A stretch of 52,725 nt of DNA from an uncultured Prevotellaceae bacterium. Lineage in GTDB: Bacteria; Bacteroidota; Bacteroidia; Bacteroidales; Bacteroidaceae. This document shows, one piece after another, positions 1-8,420 of this stretch. How positions within the stretch are numbered: the first letter of the stretch is position 1; every line of letters starts with the position of its first letter. Under the pieces are notes generated by a model, which searched no databases, was not told where the DNA came from, and was given only the letters and a program-made list of their open reading frames with translations. Made by a program: the position numbers and the translations under genes. The DNA lies in contig CACZIT010000033.1 in NCBI GenBank assembly GCA_902781315.1, positions 1-52,725 of the forward strand, read 5' to 3'.

Positions 1-125
1 AGAGAGATTAGTCAACAGAATCAGTATAATAAACAGTAATTAACAAAACAGCAACAAATCAAGGCTCAAAAGGAGTCAACACTATACAGGGAAAGACACT
101 CTGAAGCGCACGCAAGCATCCTTTC

Positions 126-176
126 ATGAAGTAATATATCATATATTACTTTATAAAACATCATATATTACTTCAT
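126..176. repeat. AT-rich palindromic repeat with 22-base period
   Basis: A perfect 14-base inverted repeat (ATGAAGTAATATAT at 126-139, its complement at 163-176) encloses a third copy at 141-150, which itself pairs with 130-139 around one base. The 12-mer CATATATTACTT occurs at 140 and again at 162, exactly 22 bases apart. No coding function is visible. It could fold as a hairpin or bind a dimeric protein. It starts a gene-free stretch (1-655) that is filled with repeats. Confidence 0.75.
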
Positions 177-202
177 CAAAGCATTGTTTTCGACTCACTA
201 GA

Positions 203-268
203 GCACTGCTCCAGCTTCTTTCCTGCACTTCTCTAGCTTTTTTCCTGCACTGCTCCAGCTTTTTTTCC
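203..268. repeat. Three tandem 22-base repeats
   Basis: Three units starting at 203, 225 and 247, each a variant of GCACTGCTCCAGCTTTTTTC plus two bases, lie head to tail at exactly 22 bases. They differ by a few substitutions, so this is an old or diverging array. The unit is not palindromic, unlike the other 22-base arrays in the window. An open frame runs through it on the minus strand (198-425) but has no protein-like features. Confidence 0.8.
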
Positions 269-295
269 ACGAATTGTTCTGGTCTGGAGGTATCC

Positions 296-582
296 TTTCA
301 AACTGCATGGTTGAAAAGTTCAACTTACTGGGGGGTGGTAAGATGCTGAAGGCATCGCCGCTCAATAACCGAGGGTACGAGCTTTGCGAGCACCCCCGGA
401 TAATAATAAGTGTGTGTGGAAACATCGACCCTGTAGGGGTCGCCCATCATTGACGGCTGGGGCACCCTTTCAGGGTGCTTACACAGGGTATTCCTGTCTG
501 TCCGAGGGTGCTCGCTACGCTCGTACCTCCGGTTATTGAGCGGCGACGCTTTCAGCGTCTTTCAAATTGCACGATCGAAACC
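296..582. repeat. Composite inverted-repeat element
   Basis: Two roughly 60-base arms, 341-400 and 501-563, are inverted copies with few mismatches; both carry GGTTATTGAGCGGCG on the appropriate strand. Between them are two perfect small hairpins, CGACCC/GGGTCG near 425-441 and GCACCCT/AGGGTGC at 462-478. A direct repeat of the form TTTCAAAYTGCAYGRTYGAAA flanks the whole at 296-316 and 560-580. The arrangement looks like a non-autonomous, foldback-type intergenic element. No transposase is present. The open frame starting at 536 (an N-terminal extension of the GH30 gene) lies in this element and is not real coding. Confidence 0.65.
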
Positions 583-655
583 TTTTCCTTTTGTATCAGA
601 CTTTTGTTCTGATATGTCAACCGGCTGCTTGCTGCAAAAGAAAAAGGCGTTTTCC

Positions 656-686
656 TTTGTGCTTATCGTGATTTTTATTACCTTTG
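656..686 (+). promoter_or_regulatory. Bacteroidota-type promoter for the GH30 gene
   Basis: TTTG at 656-659, a 19-base spacer, then TACCTTTG at 679-686 match the -33/-7 pattern (TTTG, 19-21 bases, TAnnTTTG) used by Bacteroidota housekeeping sigma factors. The start codon at 713 follows 26 bases later, so the leader would be short. This supports 713 as the translation start. Confidence 0.65.
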
Positions 687-712
687 CAGCATATAATCAA
701 TTATTAACATCA

Positions 713-2239
713 ATGAGAAGACTAGTTACTTTTGTTTTGGCAATGGCCGCTGTGACGGCTGTCTGCGCGAAGGCTAAGGTCACCATTACGGTCAGCAACA
801 ACCGCCTGCAGACCATTACGGGTTTCGGTGCTGCCAGTTGCTTCGGCGCTATGGAACCGTATGCGAAGGACACTCAGCCCGTGAAGTTGCTCTACGGCGA
901 CGAATCAGCTATCGGGCTGAACATCATGCGCATGGAGATTTCGCCCAACTTCGAGGGCGACGTGAAGGTGCCCGAGTGGAACTATTGGGACTCGCCCTAC
1001 GACTGGAACGGCTCGCTGCCGTCGGCAAAGATCGTGAAGCAGCGCGGCGGCATCGTCTTTGGCACCCCCTGGTCGCCTCCCGGCGAGTATAAAACCAACG
1101 GCACGGCCCAGGGCGGCAATGCCGACAACCAGGGCAACCAGCGCGGCAAGCTGCGCGAGGACTGCTACGACAAGTTCTTCCCCTGGCTGAACACGTTCCT
1201 GAAGTGGATGCACGACAAGGGTGTCGACGTCGATGCCGTGTCGGTGCAGAACGAGCCCGACTGGTGGGTGAGCTACAGCGGCTGCCTCTACACGCCCGAC
1301 GAGCAGCTGAACCTCGTGAAGAACTATGCCCATATGCTCGACCGCGAAACCTACCCCGGCGTGCGCCTCATCAGTGCCGAGCCGCTGGGTTTCGACCCGC
1401 AGTATTCCGACAAACTGCTGAACGATGCCACGGCACGCAATCAGGTGGACATCATCGCCGGCCACATCTATGGTCATCCGCCACTTGTCAACCTGAAGAA
1501 CGCCGCCAAGAAGGCCAAGCAGTACGGCAAGGAGGTATGGATGACGGAGCACTCTGTCGACATCCCCAACGACGAGGAGCGCCTGCCCAACTGGCAGGAG
1601 CAGATGACGTTTGCACAGGAGGTGAACGAGTGTCTGCAGGCTGGCTGCACGGGCTACATCTACTGGTACATGCGTGCCCACTGGGCTTTCGTGAGCACCG
1701 GCGAGTCGAAGTATGGCGACAAGAACAAGGTGAAGAACCGCCTGCTGCCCCGTGCCTACGTCATGTCGCACTTCTCGAAATATGTCACCGGCTCCACGCT
1801 GATGGAGTCGACCTGCAGCTTCGACCTCGTGACCAATGCCTCTATCGAGACTTCGGCCTTCGTCAAGGGCGACTCGCTCATCGTCCTGGCCATCAACACG
1901 CTCAGCAGCGACCGCGACTTCATCATCAAGTTGCCGTTCAACGTCACTTCGGGCGACATGATGCTCTCCTGGGGCAACGAGACCGATGAGCTCTGCCAGA
2001 AATATCCCATAGAGGTGGCCGAGCCGTCGCAGCGGCTTGTCGTGGAACTGCCGGCAAAGAGCATCGCCACCTACGTCTTCAAGATTGCGAACGAAGACAC
2101 GTCGGTGTCGTCGGTGACAACTGCCGCGAAACCCACGAAGGAGTACTACGACCTGCAGGGCCGCCGTCTGGTGAAGCCTCGTGGCCTCTGCATCGAGCGC
2201 TACTCCGACGGTACGTCCAAGAAGGTCTACGTTCAATAA
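713..2239 (+). CDS. Secreted GH30 family glycoside hydrolase, likely endo-xylanase
   Basis: A 508-residue protein with an N-terminal signal peptide (residues 1-19, ending VCA) and a GH30 catalytic barrel. The acid/base Glu is in the NEP motif (about E181) and the nucleophile Glu is in WMTEH (about E279). The overall pattern (TGFGAASCFG near the start, TPWSPP, the NEPDW block) resembles bacterial GH30 glucuronoxylanases rather than glucosylceramidases; the exact linkage is inferred. The last 31 residues contain YYDLQGRRLVKP and end in KKVYVQ, the short tail also seen on three other secreted enzymes here and suggestive of type IX export. The frame is open back to 536, but the ATG at 713 sits right behind a promoter and begins the signal peptide. 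It leads a same-strand run with the next four genes. Confidence 0.88.
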   Translation: MRRLVTFVLAMAAVTAVCAKAKVTITVSNNRLQTITGFGAASCFGAMEPYAKDTQPVKLLYGDESAIGLNIMRMEISPNFEGDVKVPEWNYWDSPYDWNGSLPSAKIVKQRGGIVFGTPWSPPGEYKTNGTAQGGNADNQGNQRGKLREDCYDKFFPWLNTFLKWMHDKGVDVDAVSVQNEPDWWVSYSGCLYTPDEQLNLVKNYAHMLDRETYPGVRLISAEPLGFDPQYSDKLLNDATARNQVDIIAGHIYGHPPLVNLKNAAKKAKQYGKEVWMTEHSVDIPNDEERLPNWQEQMTFAQEVNECLQAGCTGYIYWYMRAHWAFVSTGESKYGDKNKVKNRLLPRAYVMSHFSKYVTGSTLMESTCSFDLVTNASIETSAFVKGDSLIVLAINTLSSDRDFIIKLPFNVTSGDMMLSWGNETDELCQKYPIEVAEPSQRLVVELPAKSIATYVFKIANEDTSVSSVTTAAKPTKEYYDLQGRRLVKPRGLCIERYSDGTSKKVYVQ

Positions 2240-2323
2240 GGCGCACCTCGCCTCTGCTGCAATCAATGGCTTTGGGTGTCTTGCGGCCGCCGCAACATCC
2301 CATCGCCCCCTACATCCTGAGTT

Positions 2324-4366
2324 ATGGCAATGAAAACAATCATCGGCAAATGTAAGTCGCACGCCTCCTCGCTGGTGTGGCTGTTGGCGCTGCTGGTCAC
2401 TGCAGGCCTCCTGCTCAGCTACGAGCACTTCGTGTTGTGGAAGATTCAGGAGCAGAACCTGTTTCTCGACACGCCGCTGTTCTTCCGACAGCAGATGTTG
2501 GTGCCGGGCGGACTGCTTTCCTACGTGGGCAGTTTCCTCACCCAGTTGCTCTACAATCCCGTGCTGGGCGTAGGCGTGCTGTGCGCCTTGTGGTGGCTGC
2601 TCATGTGGCTGCTGCGGCGCACGTTCCGCGTCGGCGAGCCGTGGGCGGTGCTGCTGCTTGTGCCCGTGGCGCTGCTGCTGGCAGCCAATGTCGACATGGG
2701 CTACTGGATTTATCCCATCAAGCTGAAAGGCTGGTACTTCGCTGCCACGCTGGGCCTGCTGGCGGTCGTCGCCCTGCTCTGGGCCTATCGTGCCCTGTCG
2801 GCCCGTCGGCTGTGGCGGCGCGTGCTGCTCGTGCTGACGGTCGTGGCAGGCTACCCGCTCTTCGGCACCTACGCCCTCGCTCCCGCCTTGCTCATGGCCT
2901 TGTGGAGCTGGCGACTGGAGCGCTCCGCTCAAGACCCTCAACGGTCTCAAAACTCAAGACTCAAGACTCTCAACTCTGCCGCCGACAGCTTGCTGGCAGT
3001 GGTGGCAGTTGCTGCCGTGCCGCTGGTGTACTACCAGTTCGTCTATTACCAGACCAATGAGGTGAACCTCTGGTGGACGGCCCTGCCCACCTTCAAGATT
3101 CTGGAGGTGAACTCGGAGTACTACTGGCCCTACGCCCTGCTGGCCGCATGCATGGTCGTCCTCGTGCTCGGCAAGTGGGAAACGAAAGCCGAAAAACCAG
3201 AGGCTAAGAGCAAGGCGGAAGCCGAAGACAAGACGGAAGTCCCAAACAAGGCAGAAGCCAAAGACAAGAAGAACGCCAAGGGTAAGAAGGCTTCTCAACC
3301 GCGCGGAGCGCACTCTCAACCCTTCTCAACCGCGCGAAGCGCTTCTCAACGTCCGAAGGGCTACAAGGGTTGGTGGAAGCTGGCCATCGTCGTGATAATC
3401 TTGGCGGCAACGGTCTACGGCGTGCAGAAGGCATGGATGAAGGACGAGAACTTCCATCGCGAGGTGGCCATGGAGTACTACATTGAGCAGACCCGCTGGG
3501 ACGACGTGCTGGCCGAAGCCGACAAGCAGCGAGACGTGCCCACGCGTGCCATCGTGCTGATGCGAAACCTCGCCTTGTCGCGGCTGGGACGCCAGAGTAC
3601 GGAGATGTATCGCTTCCCGAAGGGGGCAAAGAGCTACGCCTCGCCCGTCGCCATTCCCACGTCGATGCTCATTGGCGACCTGTTCTACTACCACTACGGC
3701 ATGCTGAACGACTGCCACCACATGTGCCTGGAGGGCGGCGTGGAATATGGCTGGCGCGTGGAGCACCTGAAGTACATGGCTCGCTGCGCGTTGCTGACGG
3801 GCGACCGGAACGCCATGCTGAAATACACCGGTCTGCTGAAGCACACGCTGTTCCACGGTGGTTGGGCTCAGTGGGCGGAAACGTTGCAGCTTGATGCCAA
3901 GCTGAGGCAGAAAGACCGCGAGACAGAACCCGTCATGAACATGATGCGCTATCCCGACATGGTGGGCTCCGACCACGGCTATGCCGAGAACTACGTGATG
4001 AACCACCTGTCGCAGATGGACAGCGACGACCCCACCTTCCAGGAGCAGTGCCTGCTGGCAACGCTGTGGAAAAAGAACAGCCGACAGTTCTGGCGCCGCT
4101 TTGCCACCTACCTGCAGCTGCACAAGGGTGAGCCCATACCCCGCTACTATCAGGAGGCCGCCTGCCTGTATGCCACCACGCAGCCGCCGGCACCCATCGA
4201 GGTGCCCATCGACGAAGGCATCCAGAAAAGCCTCCAGGCGTTCATGCAACTGCTGCAGCAATACGACGGCATGTCGCTCGAACAGGTGCGCTCGGCGCTG
4301 TCTCCGATGTATGGCGACACCTACTTCTTTGAGTATTTCCTGACGGATGACCTGAACTACATGTAG
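2324..4366 (+). CDS. DUF6057-like multi-pass membrane protein
   Basis: A 680-residue protein whose first half is a series of hydrophobic segments (about residues 14-35, 55-90, 105-125, 140-185, 225-245, 265-285). A Lys/Glu/Ala-rich linker follows (about 287-325), then another membrane segment (about 350-370) and a soluble C-terminal half with a helical, TPR-like look. I recognise it as the Bacteroidota family DUF6057, of unknown function, by its overall pattern. It lies 11 bases before the PD40 lipoprotein gene, so the two are probably co-transcribed. Two repeat-derived inserts (residues about 201-218 and 322-342) interrupt it in frame: CTCAAC-type repeats also found between genes at 48999-49115. 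ATG codons at 2324 and 2330 are both possible. Confidence 0.7.
   Translation: MAMKTIIGKCKSHASSLVWLLALLVTAGLLLSYEHFVLWKIQEQNLFLDTPLFFRQQMLVPGGLLSYVGSFLTQLLYNPVLGVGVLCALWWLLMWLLRRTFRVGEPWAVLLLVPVALLLAANVDMGYWIYPIKLKGWYFAATLGLLAVVALLWAYRALSARRLWRRVLLVLTVVAGYPLFGTYALAPALLMALWSWRLERSAQDPQRSQNSRLKTLNSAADSLLAVVAVAAVPLVYYQFVYYQTNEVNLWWTALPTFKILEVNSEYYWPYALLAACMVVLVLGKWETKAEKPEAKSKAEAEDKTEVPNKAEAKDKKNAKGKKASQPRGAHSQPFSTARSASQRPKGYKGWWKLAIVVIILAATVYGVQKAWMKDENFHREVAMEYYIEQTRWDDVLAEADKQRDVPTRAIVLMRNLALSRLGRQSTEMYRFPKGAKSYASPVAIPTSMLIGDLFYYHYGMLNDCHHMCLEGGVEYGWRVEHLKYMARCALLTGDRNAMLKYTGLLKHTLFHGGWAQWAETLQLDAKLRQKDRETEPVMNMMRYPDMVGSDHGYAENYVMNHLSQMDSDDPTFQEQCLLATLWKKNSRQFWRRFATYLQLHKGEPIPRYYQEAACLYATTQPPAPIEVPIDEGIQKSLQAFMQLLQQYDGMSLEQVRSALSPMYGDTYFFEYFLTDDLNYM
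2928..2980. repeat. CTCAAG/CTCAAC degenerate repeats inside the DUF6057 gene
   Basis: CTCAAGACC, CTCAACGGT, CTCAAAA, CTCAAGA, CTCAAGACT and CTCAACTCT follow one another in a coding sequence. They encode a polar stretch (QDPQRSQNSRLKTLNS) between hydrophobic segments. The composition and wording are unlike the flanking codons, and the same word is repeated at 3294-3350 and in the non-coding block at 48999-49115. Confidence 0.65.
3291..3350. repeat. CTCAACCGCGC palindromic repeats inside the DUF6057 gene
   Basis: CTCAAC occurs at 3294, 3315, 3325 and 3345. Two of these copies run into GCGC-GGA-GCGC or GCGC-GAA-GCGC palindromes. The layout (9-10 and 20-23 base steps, GC palindrome) is that of the intergenic block at 48999-49115. 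Here it is translated as SQPRGAHSQPFSTARSASQ, just before a membrane segment. Confidence 0.75.
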
Positions 4367-4377
4367 AATCTTTTTGT

Positions 4378-5877
4378 ATGATGAGAAAAATATTCCTGCT
4401 CCTTTCGGTGGCAGCCTTGCTGGCAGCCTGCGGGCCGCGGGTGCCCGAGAACTTCAAGGCATCAAACGAACAGCCCGACATCTATCCCGACTACAGGGAG
4501 GTGACGGTGCCGGTGAACATGGCGCCGCTGACGTTCCAGATGGCCCGCGAGGCCGAGCAGATGGTGGCGCGGCTCTCTGCCGGCGGCGAGGAACTGCTGC
4601 TCGGGGGCGACAAGATTCAGCCCAGTCACGACGACTGGCAACGCCTCGTGGCGCAGGCCGCCGACAAGGGCATCAGCGTGGAGGTCTATGCCCGCTACCG
4701 AGGCCAGTGGACGAAATACAAGCCCTTCCACATCTACGTCTCCAACGACAGCATCGACCCCTACCTGAGCTACCGACTCATCTCGCCCTCCTACGTGAGC
4801 TACGAGGAACTCACCATCAGCCAGCGCCATCTGGAGAACTACGACGAGAGCGTCATCTACGACAACATCCTCTGCAGCGAGGAGGGAGCCGGCAAGGGAC
4901 AGTGCATCAACTGCCATAACTACCAGCAGTACAACCCCGCGCGCATGCAGTTCCACGCCCGTCAGAACCAGGGCGGTACGGTGATTGCCTACGACGGCCA
5001 GATGCGGAAGGTGGGCATGAAGCACGACTCCATCCTCTCGGCTGGCGTCTATCCCGCCTGGCATCCGTGGCTGAAGCTCATCGTCTATTCCACAAACAAG
5101 ACCAGCCAGGTGTTTCAGGTGAAGGACCCGAACAAGATTGAGGTGTTCGATTCTGAGAGTGACCTGATTGTGTACGACGTTGAGCGAAACGAGGTGATGA
5201 ATCTGGAGAACGACCCCAACGAGATGGAGGTGTTCCCCTGCTGGGCTCCCGATGGCAAGTGGCTCTACTACTGCAGCGCCCACTTCGAATATACCGACAC
5301 AGCGGGCCACAACAAGGAAGTCATCCGTCGGCATCGGGAGGTGAAGTACAACATCTACCGCAAGTCGTTCGACCCCGAGACGATGGCCTTCGGACAGCGC
5401 GAACTGGTGTTCGATGCTGCCGCGCAGGACATGAGTGCCACGCTGCCCCGAGTTTCGCCCGACGGTCGCTGGCTCGCTTTCACCATGGGCAAATACGGCG
5501 TGTTCCACATTTGGCACCACGACGGCGACCTCTGGATTCTCGACCTGCAGACCGGCACGGCGCGGCCTTTGGACGAACTCAACTCCGCCGACACCGAGAG
5601 CTACCACTCGTGGTCGAGCAACGGTCGCTGGATGGTGTTCAGCAGTCGCCGCCACGACGGTGAGTACACGCGTCCGTTCTTCGCCCACATCGACAAGGAC
5701 GGCCACTGGTCGAAGCCCTTCGAACTGCCCAGCAGCGATCCCGACTTCCACCTGCAATTCCTGAAGTGCTACAACGTGCCGGAATTCATGTCCGGTCCCG
5801 TGACCATCAAGCCCCGCGAGTTTGCCAAGGTCCTGAAAGGTGAGGCCGTGCCCGTGAAGTACAAGGAGAAAAGGTAA
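4378..5877 (+). CDS. PD40/TolB-like beta-propeller lipoprotein with a CxxCH motif
   Basis: A 499-residue protein with a lipoprotein signal (lipobox LLAAC, lipidated Cys about residue 18). The second half has WD40-like PD40 repeats, seen as WAPDGKWLYY, VSPDGRWLAF and SSNGRWMVF blocks (about residues 290-420). Residues 176-180 read CINCH, a c-type haem attachment pattern. In these Bacteroidota proteins it has led to annotations such as cytochrome c-related, but a single site and no visible distal ligand leave haem binding unproven. It follows DUF6057 by 11 bases, a pairing that suggests a shared envelope role. Its stop codon lies in the first unit of a 7-base tandem array. Confidence 0.7.
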   Translation: MMRKIFLLLSVAALLAACGPRVPENFKASNEQPDIYPDYREVTVPVNMAPLTFQMAREAEQMVARLSAGGEELLLGGDKIQPSHDDWQRLVAQAADKGISVEVYARYRGQWTKYKPFHIYVSNDSIDPYLSYRLISPSYVSYEELTISQRHLENYDESVIYDNILCSEEGAGKGQCINCHNYQQYNPARMQFHARQNQGGTVIAYDGQMRKVGMKHDSILSAGVYPAWHPWLKLIVYSTNKTSQVFQVKDPNKIEVFDSESDLIVYDVERNEVMNLENDPNEMEVFPCWAPDGKWLYYCSAHFEYTDTAGHNKEVIRRHREVKYNIYRKSFDPETMAFGQRELVFDAAAQDMSATLPRVSPDGRWLAFTMGKYGVFHIWHHDGDLWILDLQTGTARPLDELNSADTESYHSWSSNGRWMVFSSRRHDGEYTRPFFAHIDKDGHWSKPFELPSSDPDFHLQFLKCYNVPEFMSGPVTIKPREFAKVLKGEAVPVKYKEKR

Positions 5878-5936
5878 TAGGTAATAGGTAACAGGTAATA
5901 GGTAACAGGTAACAGGTAATAGGTAACAGGTAATGA
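5873..5936. repeat. GGTAATA/GGTAACA 7-base tandem array
   Basis: Eight perfect-length units of GGTAATA or GGTAACA run from 5873 to 5928, followed by GGTAATGA. The array supplies the stop codon of the preceding PD40 gene (TAA at 5875-5877) and fills the whole spacer up to the ATG of the DUF3857 gene at 5938. A change in copy number would alter the spacing between the two genes, and no separate ribosome-binding site is obvious. Confidence 0.9.
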
Positions 5937-5937
5937 T

Positions 5938-6900
5938 ATGAAAAAACTACTCTTAGCCGTTGCATTCCTTGCCCTTGCAGGCATGGCGAATGCGCAGTTG
6001 CCGAACGAGAAATTCGGCAAACCGTCTGATTTGGAATGGGACTACATAGGGTGGGGCGATGCCGTCGGTGCCGATGCCATCATTCTCTGCAAGACCATGA
6101 AGGTGGCGTATCAGCTCTCCGACCAGGTGTTCACCAACAGCCAGTCGTCCGACGTCAACTACGACAACCTGGCCGACTTCGGCAAGAACGAAATCGACGA
6201 CAGCAACATCCTGGTTCGTCACGAGTTCCGCCTGCGCACGAAAATCCTGAAGCCCGAAGGAGCCCGCCACGCGAATATCGACATCACCTATTTCAATGCC
6301 GACAACGAGAAGACCTTCAACCACGACGAAATTTCTGACATGAAGGTCACTGTCTTCAGCAAGAACGAAAAGGGGAAGGTGGTGAAGCGGAAGGTCAGCA
6401 CGGCCAACTTCGTCGAGGAGCGTGTGGATGAAAACTACGTGGTCCGCCATGTCGTGGTGCCCGACGTGCAGGCCGGCAGCATCGTCGAATACCAGTACAA
6501 CATCACCAGCACGCGCCCTGCGTTCCTCTACGACTGGACATTCCAGGAGCAGATTCCCACCGTTCGTTCGGCGTGCGACATCGAGATTCCTGCCTTCCTG
6601 CAGTTCAATATGAATGTGCCCATCAACCGACTCATCAAGTCGAGCGTGGAGGTGGGCCACCTGGCTTACGACACCAACCGTCCCGACATGAAAAAGGGCA
6701 AGACCTGCGTCACCAACCACTACAAAATCTCTGGCGACTACATCCTGCCGCTCGGTCAGGCGCTCACGCACAACCAGAATGGGGCCACCGACAACGCTGC
6801 CGCCGAGGAGATAGGCGTTTTCACCAGTAAGATTGTCAAGCCTCAGGTCACGCTCCCAGCCTCAATGCCGAAAGGAAGCACGCACTTGAGAATAAAATAA
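5938..6900 (+). CDS. DUF3857-domain exported protein
   Basis: A 320-residue protein with a clear signal peptide (about residues 1-20, ending ANAQ) and one DUF3857 beta-rich region (about 60-240; note NILVRHEFRLRTKIL and GSIVEYQYNITS). Longer family members carry a transglutaminase-like domain after DUF3857. This one stops after about 80 further residues and ends in THLRIK, so it is a short form and looks complete. Function is unknown; these proteins are periplasmic or surface-exposed. It is in line with the upstream PD40 gene and precedes the esterase gene by 29 bases. Confidence 0.7.
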   Translation: MKKLLLAVAFLALAGMANAQLPNEKFGKPSDLEWDYIGWGDAVGADAIILCKTMKVAYQLSDQVFTNSQSSDVNYDNLADFGKNEIDDSNILVRHEFRLRTKILKPEGARHANIDITYFNADNEKTFNHDEISDMKVTVFSKNEKGKVVKRKVSTANFVEERVDENYVVRHVVVPDVQAGSIVEYQYNITSTRPAFLYDWTFQEQIPTVRSACDIEIPAFLQFNMNVPINRLIKSSVEVGHLAYDTNRPDMKKGKTCVTNHYKISGDYILPLGQALTHNQNGATDNAAAEEIGVFTSKIVKPQVTLPASMPKGSTHLRIK

Positions 6901-6929
6901 GGTAGTTATATACTTTTATATATACACAA

Positions 6930-8420
6930 ATGAGAAAAACTTTACTATGCATCGCTCTGCTGGCGACCGCCCTGCAGGGCGCGCACGGCCAGGCCGACCC
7001 TGACTTTTACATCTACATTTGTTTCGGACAGTCGAACATGGAGGGCAACGCCCAGTGGGAAGCGCAGGACGTGGGCAACGTGGACCCGCGCTTCCAGATG
7101 CTGGCCACCTGCAACTTCGACAACCCCAAGCGCAAGCTCGGCAACTGGTACACGGCGGAATGCCCTATCGTCAGCCCTGTGGGAAAGCTGGGACCCAGCG
7201 ACTACTTCGGCCGCACGATGGTCAAGGAACTTCCCGATAAGCGGGTGGGCGTCATCGCCGTCGCCATGGGTGGCAGTCCCATCGAGATGTTCGACAAGGA
7301 CCTCTACCAGCAGAAGCTGAAGGACAACCCCAATGAGTGGTGGGCTCAGCTGGCCAACCGCTACTATGGCGGCAACCCTTACGGCCGCATCATCGAGATG
7401 GCGAAGAAGGCGCAGGAGGTGGGCGTCATCAAGGGCATCCTGCTGCATCAGGGCGAATCGAACAACGGCGACCCGAACTGGCCTGCCATGGTGAAGAAAA
7501 TCTACAAGGACATGTTGCGTGACCTGGGTCTCAGGGCTTCCGATGTGCATCTCTTTGTGGGCGAAACGGAATATCCGGATATGGGTGGCGGCTGCTATTG
7601 GCACAACACAGTGGTGGCGAAGATTCCCGAGGTGATTCCTACGGGCCACGTCGTGTCGGCAGAAGGCATTCCCGGCAACGGCACCGACCCGTGGCACTTC
7701 TCAGCTGAGGGCTACCGCACCCTGGGCAAGCGCTATGCCGAGAAGGTGCTCGACGTGATGAACCATCCTGAAGCTTACACCAAATACTGGACCATCGACG
7801 AGCGCCTCACGGGCAGCCTTTCGGCCTTGAACGACAAGTACTTCGCCATCGTCAACGAGGCTGAAGGCAAGGCGTTCTATTGTTCCTTCGGCCAGGACCT
7901 GGCCTACGACGACTGCAAGAATGCCTTCGACGTGTCGAACGAGGGCTATCTCTTCAAAATTGGAAGAATCACCGGTGGTCGCAGTCTCCGACTGGTCACC
8001 CCCGATGAAGAGGTGTACGAGATTGCGGGCGGCGTGGGCTACCTGAACTCGCAGGATGTGGCTGGCAACTGCTGCTTCATTCAAGGCCTGAACGGACAGC
8101 GGGGCTGCGACATTCCCGACGGTGCCGTGTGGGACATTCAGTATGTCGACGGCAAGGGATGGTCGCTGAGAAACGTCGGCACGGGCAAGTATCTCAAGGA
8201 TGCCAGCCCTGCCAAGTACGACGAGCCGACTTACTTCACCTTATGCACGCTCGCTCCCGCCACGTCCGGCATCCAGGAACTGACAGAAGAGCCCGTCGCC
8301 CGTCGGCAGTCAGACGTATACATCTACAACCTGCAGGGTGTCAGGGTAGCGAAGAAGAGCGACTGGAACAGTCTGCCCCGCGGCATTTACATCGTGAACG
8401 GAAGGAAGGTGACAAGGTAA
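6930..8420 (+). CDS. Secreted SGNH carbohydrate esterase (sialate O-acetylesterase/CE6-like)
   Basis: A 496-residue protein with a signal peptide (about residues 1-20) followed by an SGNH-hydrolase fold: GQSNMEG (nucleophile Ser about 35), HQGESNN, and DPWHFSAEGY with the catalytic His. This is the SASA/CE6 type, which removes acetyl groups from sugars such as acetylated xylan; a xylan role fits the GH30 gene in the same run but is inferred. After about residue 285 comes a beta-rich C-terminal module of unknown role, then the tail YIYNLQGVRV...GIYIVNGRKVTR, like those of the GH30 and GH43 proteins. The last codons and stop (AAG GTG ACA AGG TAA) come from an AACAAGGT-type repeat. Confidence 0.83.
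   Translation: MRKTLLCIALLATALQGAHGQADPDFYIYICFGQSNMEGNAQWEAQDVGNVDPRFQMLATCNFDNPKRKLGNWYTAECPIVSPVGKLGPSDYFGRTMVKELPDKRVGVIAVAMGGSPIEMFDKDLYQQKLKDNPNEWWAQLANRYYGGNPYGRIIEMAKKAQEVGVIKGILLHQGESNNGDPNWPAMVKKIYKDMLRDLGLRASDVHLFVGETEYPDMGGGCYWHNTVVAKIPEVIPTGHVVSAEGIPGNGTDPWHFSAEGYRTLGKRYAEKVLDVMNHPEAYTKYWTIDERLTGSLSALNDKYFAIVNEAEGKAFYCSFGQDLAYDDCKNAFDVSNEGYLFKIGRITGGRSLRLVTPDEEVYEIAGGVGYLNSQDVAGNCCFIQGLNGQRGCDIPDGAVWDIQYVDGKGWSLRNVGTGKYLKDASPAKYDEPTYFTLCTLAPATSGIQELTEEPVARRQSDVYIYNLQGVRVAKKSDWNSLPRGIYIVNGRKVTR

Noticed and set aside
198-425. 75-residue frame on the minus strand
   Set aside because: It runs through the 22-base array and the composite inverted repeat; no ribosome-binding site or domain.
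536-712. N-terminal extension of the GH30 protein
   Set aside because: It would begin in an intergenic repeat and place a promoter and a second signal peptide inside the protein; ATG 713 fits better.
905-2950. 681-residue open frame on the minus strand
   Set aside because: It lies opposite the GH30 and DUF6057 genes, which have clear family motifs. The product is His/Gln/Arg-rich without domains, typical of an antisense shadow in GC-rich DNA.
4378-5877. True cytochrome c
   Set aside because: One CxxCH only, embedded in a PD40 propeller lipoprotein; no second ligand or other haem site is evident.
713-8420. Classical polysaccharide utilisation locus
   Set aside because: No SusC/SusD pair and no hybrid two-component or sigma/anti-sigma regulator nearby.
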